Notes under the pieces: model-generated
Databases searched by the model: none
What the model was told of the DNA's origin: nothing
What the model saw: the letters and a program-made list of their open reading frames with translations, nothing else
Position numbers and translations under genes: made by a program
Assembly (NCBI RefSeq): GCF_003663885.1
Contig: NZ_RCCE01000001.1
Coordinates: forward strand, 62,001 to 126,000
Length of the DNA: 64,000 bases
Source: Litoreibacter meonggei
GTDB taxonomy: Bacteria; Pseudomonadota; Alphaproteobacteria; Rhodobacterales; Rhodobacteraceae
Reading direction: 5' to 3'
Shown here: positions 62,970-64,000 of the stretch, one piece after another
How the letters are laid out: each line of letters begins with the position of its first letter
How positions within the stretch are numbered: position 1 is the stretch's first letter

Positions 62970-63568
62970 GCGGCGCTCTCCTCAAGTCTGAATTTCATGC
63001 GGCGCGGGGTGGTGGCTGCGTAGGCCTCTTCCCCCTGCCCTTGATCTAGATCGGCAACATCTTCGGCTTCGTCGCCTTCATCCTCGGCGGCCGCGACAAG
63101 GACGGGTTCTTCCTCAACCTCTTCTTCGATCTCTTCCGGCTCCGGCGGGTTTTCCCGCGCCTCGGTCTGACGTGCCATTTCCTCGACATGCTTCAGCATG
63201 CCTTTTCCGACCTGATAGGCCGTTTGCATGTTTTCAACGACCGTGGCTCTGTCGGTGAAATCCTCGCCGTAGTCGACCAGCATATCGACATTCGCCAAAA
63301 CGGGGTTGGAGCGCCACAAGGTGCGTAACGCGCGGCGACGAATACGGTCCGGGACCGCCTTGGCCATAAAGGCCGAGAAGTCATCGCCCATCTTCAGGGT
63401 GTCGGGATCGGGCAAGTCCAACTCGGCCAACAGCTCTGCGTCAGTTTTTTCCTCAAGGGCTGCGTGCTCTGCTGCCAACGCCTGGGCGTCTACGGCGGCT
63501 TGCTCGGCCTCCGCCTCAGCAGCGACACCGGCACGGCGTTTTGACCAGAAACTTTGTTCCGCGCTCAA
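62966..63568 (-). CDS. DUF3306 domain-containing protein
   Basis: A 200-residue acidic protein typical of fdh clusters. The N-terminal FWSKRRAGV, the helical KMGDDFSAFMAKAVPDRIRR with LRTLWRSNPVLANVDMLVDY, and the Glu-rich, disordered C-terminal half (residues 130-185) fit DUF3306. No catalytic residues are apparent; it is thought to be an accessory factor. It overlaps the DUF3305 gene and the chaperone gene by four bases each. Confidence 0.87.
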   Translation of the reverse strand: MSAEQSFWSKRRAGVAAEAEAEQAAVDAQALAAEHAALEEKTDAELLAELDLPDPDTLKMGDDFSAFMAKAVPDRIRRRALRTLWRSNPVLANVDMLVDYGEDFTDRATVVENMQTAYQVGKGMLKHVEEMARQTEARENPPEPEEIEEEVEEEPVLVAAAEDEGDEAEDVADLDQGQGEEAYAATTPRRMKFRLEESAA

Positions 63569-64000
63569 TGCACCGTCTCCTTTGATGCAGGCGCACGATA
63601 GACGTCTGACGTTTGGCGAATGCGTGCATCGCCGATCCCGTCTTCGTGTAAATCAACGCGGGTTTTGTTGCGCTTCCGTTTGATGAAAACTTCATCCTCA
63701 TGGTGCAGTTCGACATAGTCGCGGATCCACGCGATCAGACCTTCTGGCATTGGAACCTTCTCGACGAGCTCTTCGCCCGTGTCGGCGTAGTCCTGCGCCT
63801 CGTAGGGGGAAGCTGTCGCGAGCACTATATCCAGTGGATGATCACCCGCCGCCTCGCGCATCACGACATAGATGGACGGCACTTTAGTTGACAGGCCGTG
63901 CAAGTAGGCTTCCGTGTCGGTCCTGAACAACTCCAATGGCAATGTGGCCGCGTGATATTCGATGGTGTCATTATCGCGGCGCAACTCTTTCCAGTCCGCA
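63565..64000 (-). CDS. DUF3305 domain-containing protein, 5' end beyond window
   Basis: A partial gene. The reading frame remains open to the window edge (the last codons read DWKELRRD), so the start lies outside. The visible 145 residues match DUF3305: YHAATLPLELFRTDTEAY, PSIYVVMRE, and the block ASPYEAQDY. It overlaps the DUF3306 gene by four bases. Its function is unknown, but it always travels with formate dehydrogenase accessory genes. Confidence 0.85.
   Translation of the reverse strand, partial: ADWKELRRDNDTIEYHAATLPLELFRTDTEAYLHGLSTKVPSIYVVMREAAGDHPLDIVLATASPYEAQDYADTGEELVEKVPMPEGLIAWIRDYVELHHEDEVFIKRKRNKTRVDLHEDGIGDARIRQTSDVYRAPASKETVH

Noticed and set aside
1-64000. CRISPR arrays, tRNA/rRNA genes, insertion sequences, attachment sites
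   Set aside because: No direct spaced repeats, no cloverleaf-like conserved arms, no transposase frames and no flanking repeats around the eCIS locus were seen.

Overview
The window looks like the chromosome of a marine alphaproteobacterium of the roseobacter group (Rhodobacteraceae). The grounds are the high GC content, the agl alpha-glucoside cassette beside Entner-Doudoroff genes, a non-pyrrolysine MttB paralogue, and a membrane-bound formate dehydrogenase cluster with DUF3305/DUF3306 proteins. The assignment is by gene content and style; no rRNA or tRNA gene is visible to confirm it.

Layout. 1-2.6 kb: an MttB-family methyltransferase and an EamA transporter. 2.6-15.6 kb: a sugar module with eda and edd, then aglK-aglA-aglG-aglF-aglE on the minus strand, divergent from aglR, a GH1 beta-glucosidase and glk on the plus strand. 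Together these import alpha-glucosides, hydrolyse them, phosphorylate glucose and feed the Entner-Doudoroff pathway. LacI-type palindromes lie in front of aglE, aglR and edd.

16.1-44.1 kb: about 20 tightly packed plus-strand genes forming an extracellular contractile injection system (eCIS, the Photorhabdus virulence cassette / antifeeding prophage class). It holds one sheath, one tube, a zinc-ribbon hub chaperone, a repeat-rich linker protein, a DUF4255 cap protein, an AAA+ ATPase, tube-base/LysM proteins, hub, spike, wedge proteins, a tail-protein-I homologue and a large DUF6519 protein. A 1299-residue DUF4157 (eCIS core domain) putative toxin follows, then a patatin lipase, a gluzincin-like metalloprotease and a metallo-beta-lactamase-fold hydrolase. 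This is the most unusual part of the window. Its toxin carries what looks like a degenerate C-terminal domain duplication, each copy with an F-x-E-x-D-H motif.

44-54 kb: housekeeping and catabolic genes: an FAD monooxygenase, a YcaQ-like DNA glycosylase, otnC and otnI (four-carbon acid sugar catabolism), an MmgE/PrpD protein, a three-gene sugar ABC transporter with a LacI-type operator, a shikimate dehydrogenase paralogue and an alpha/beta hydrolase.

54-64 kb: a minus-strand formate dehydrogenase region. It reads DUF3305 (cut by the window edge), DUF3306, a TorD-like chaperone, a small Tat-signal protein, the catalytic alpha subunit, the iron-sulfur beta subunit, the cytochrome b gamma subunit, a WD40-cytochrome c fusion, a 41-residue membrane peptide, and tungstate-type ABC permease and ATPase genes. 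The metal importer next to a Mo/W enzyme is coherent, but its usual binding protein gene is not in the window.
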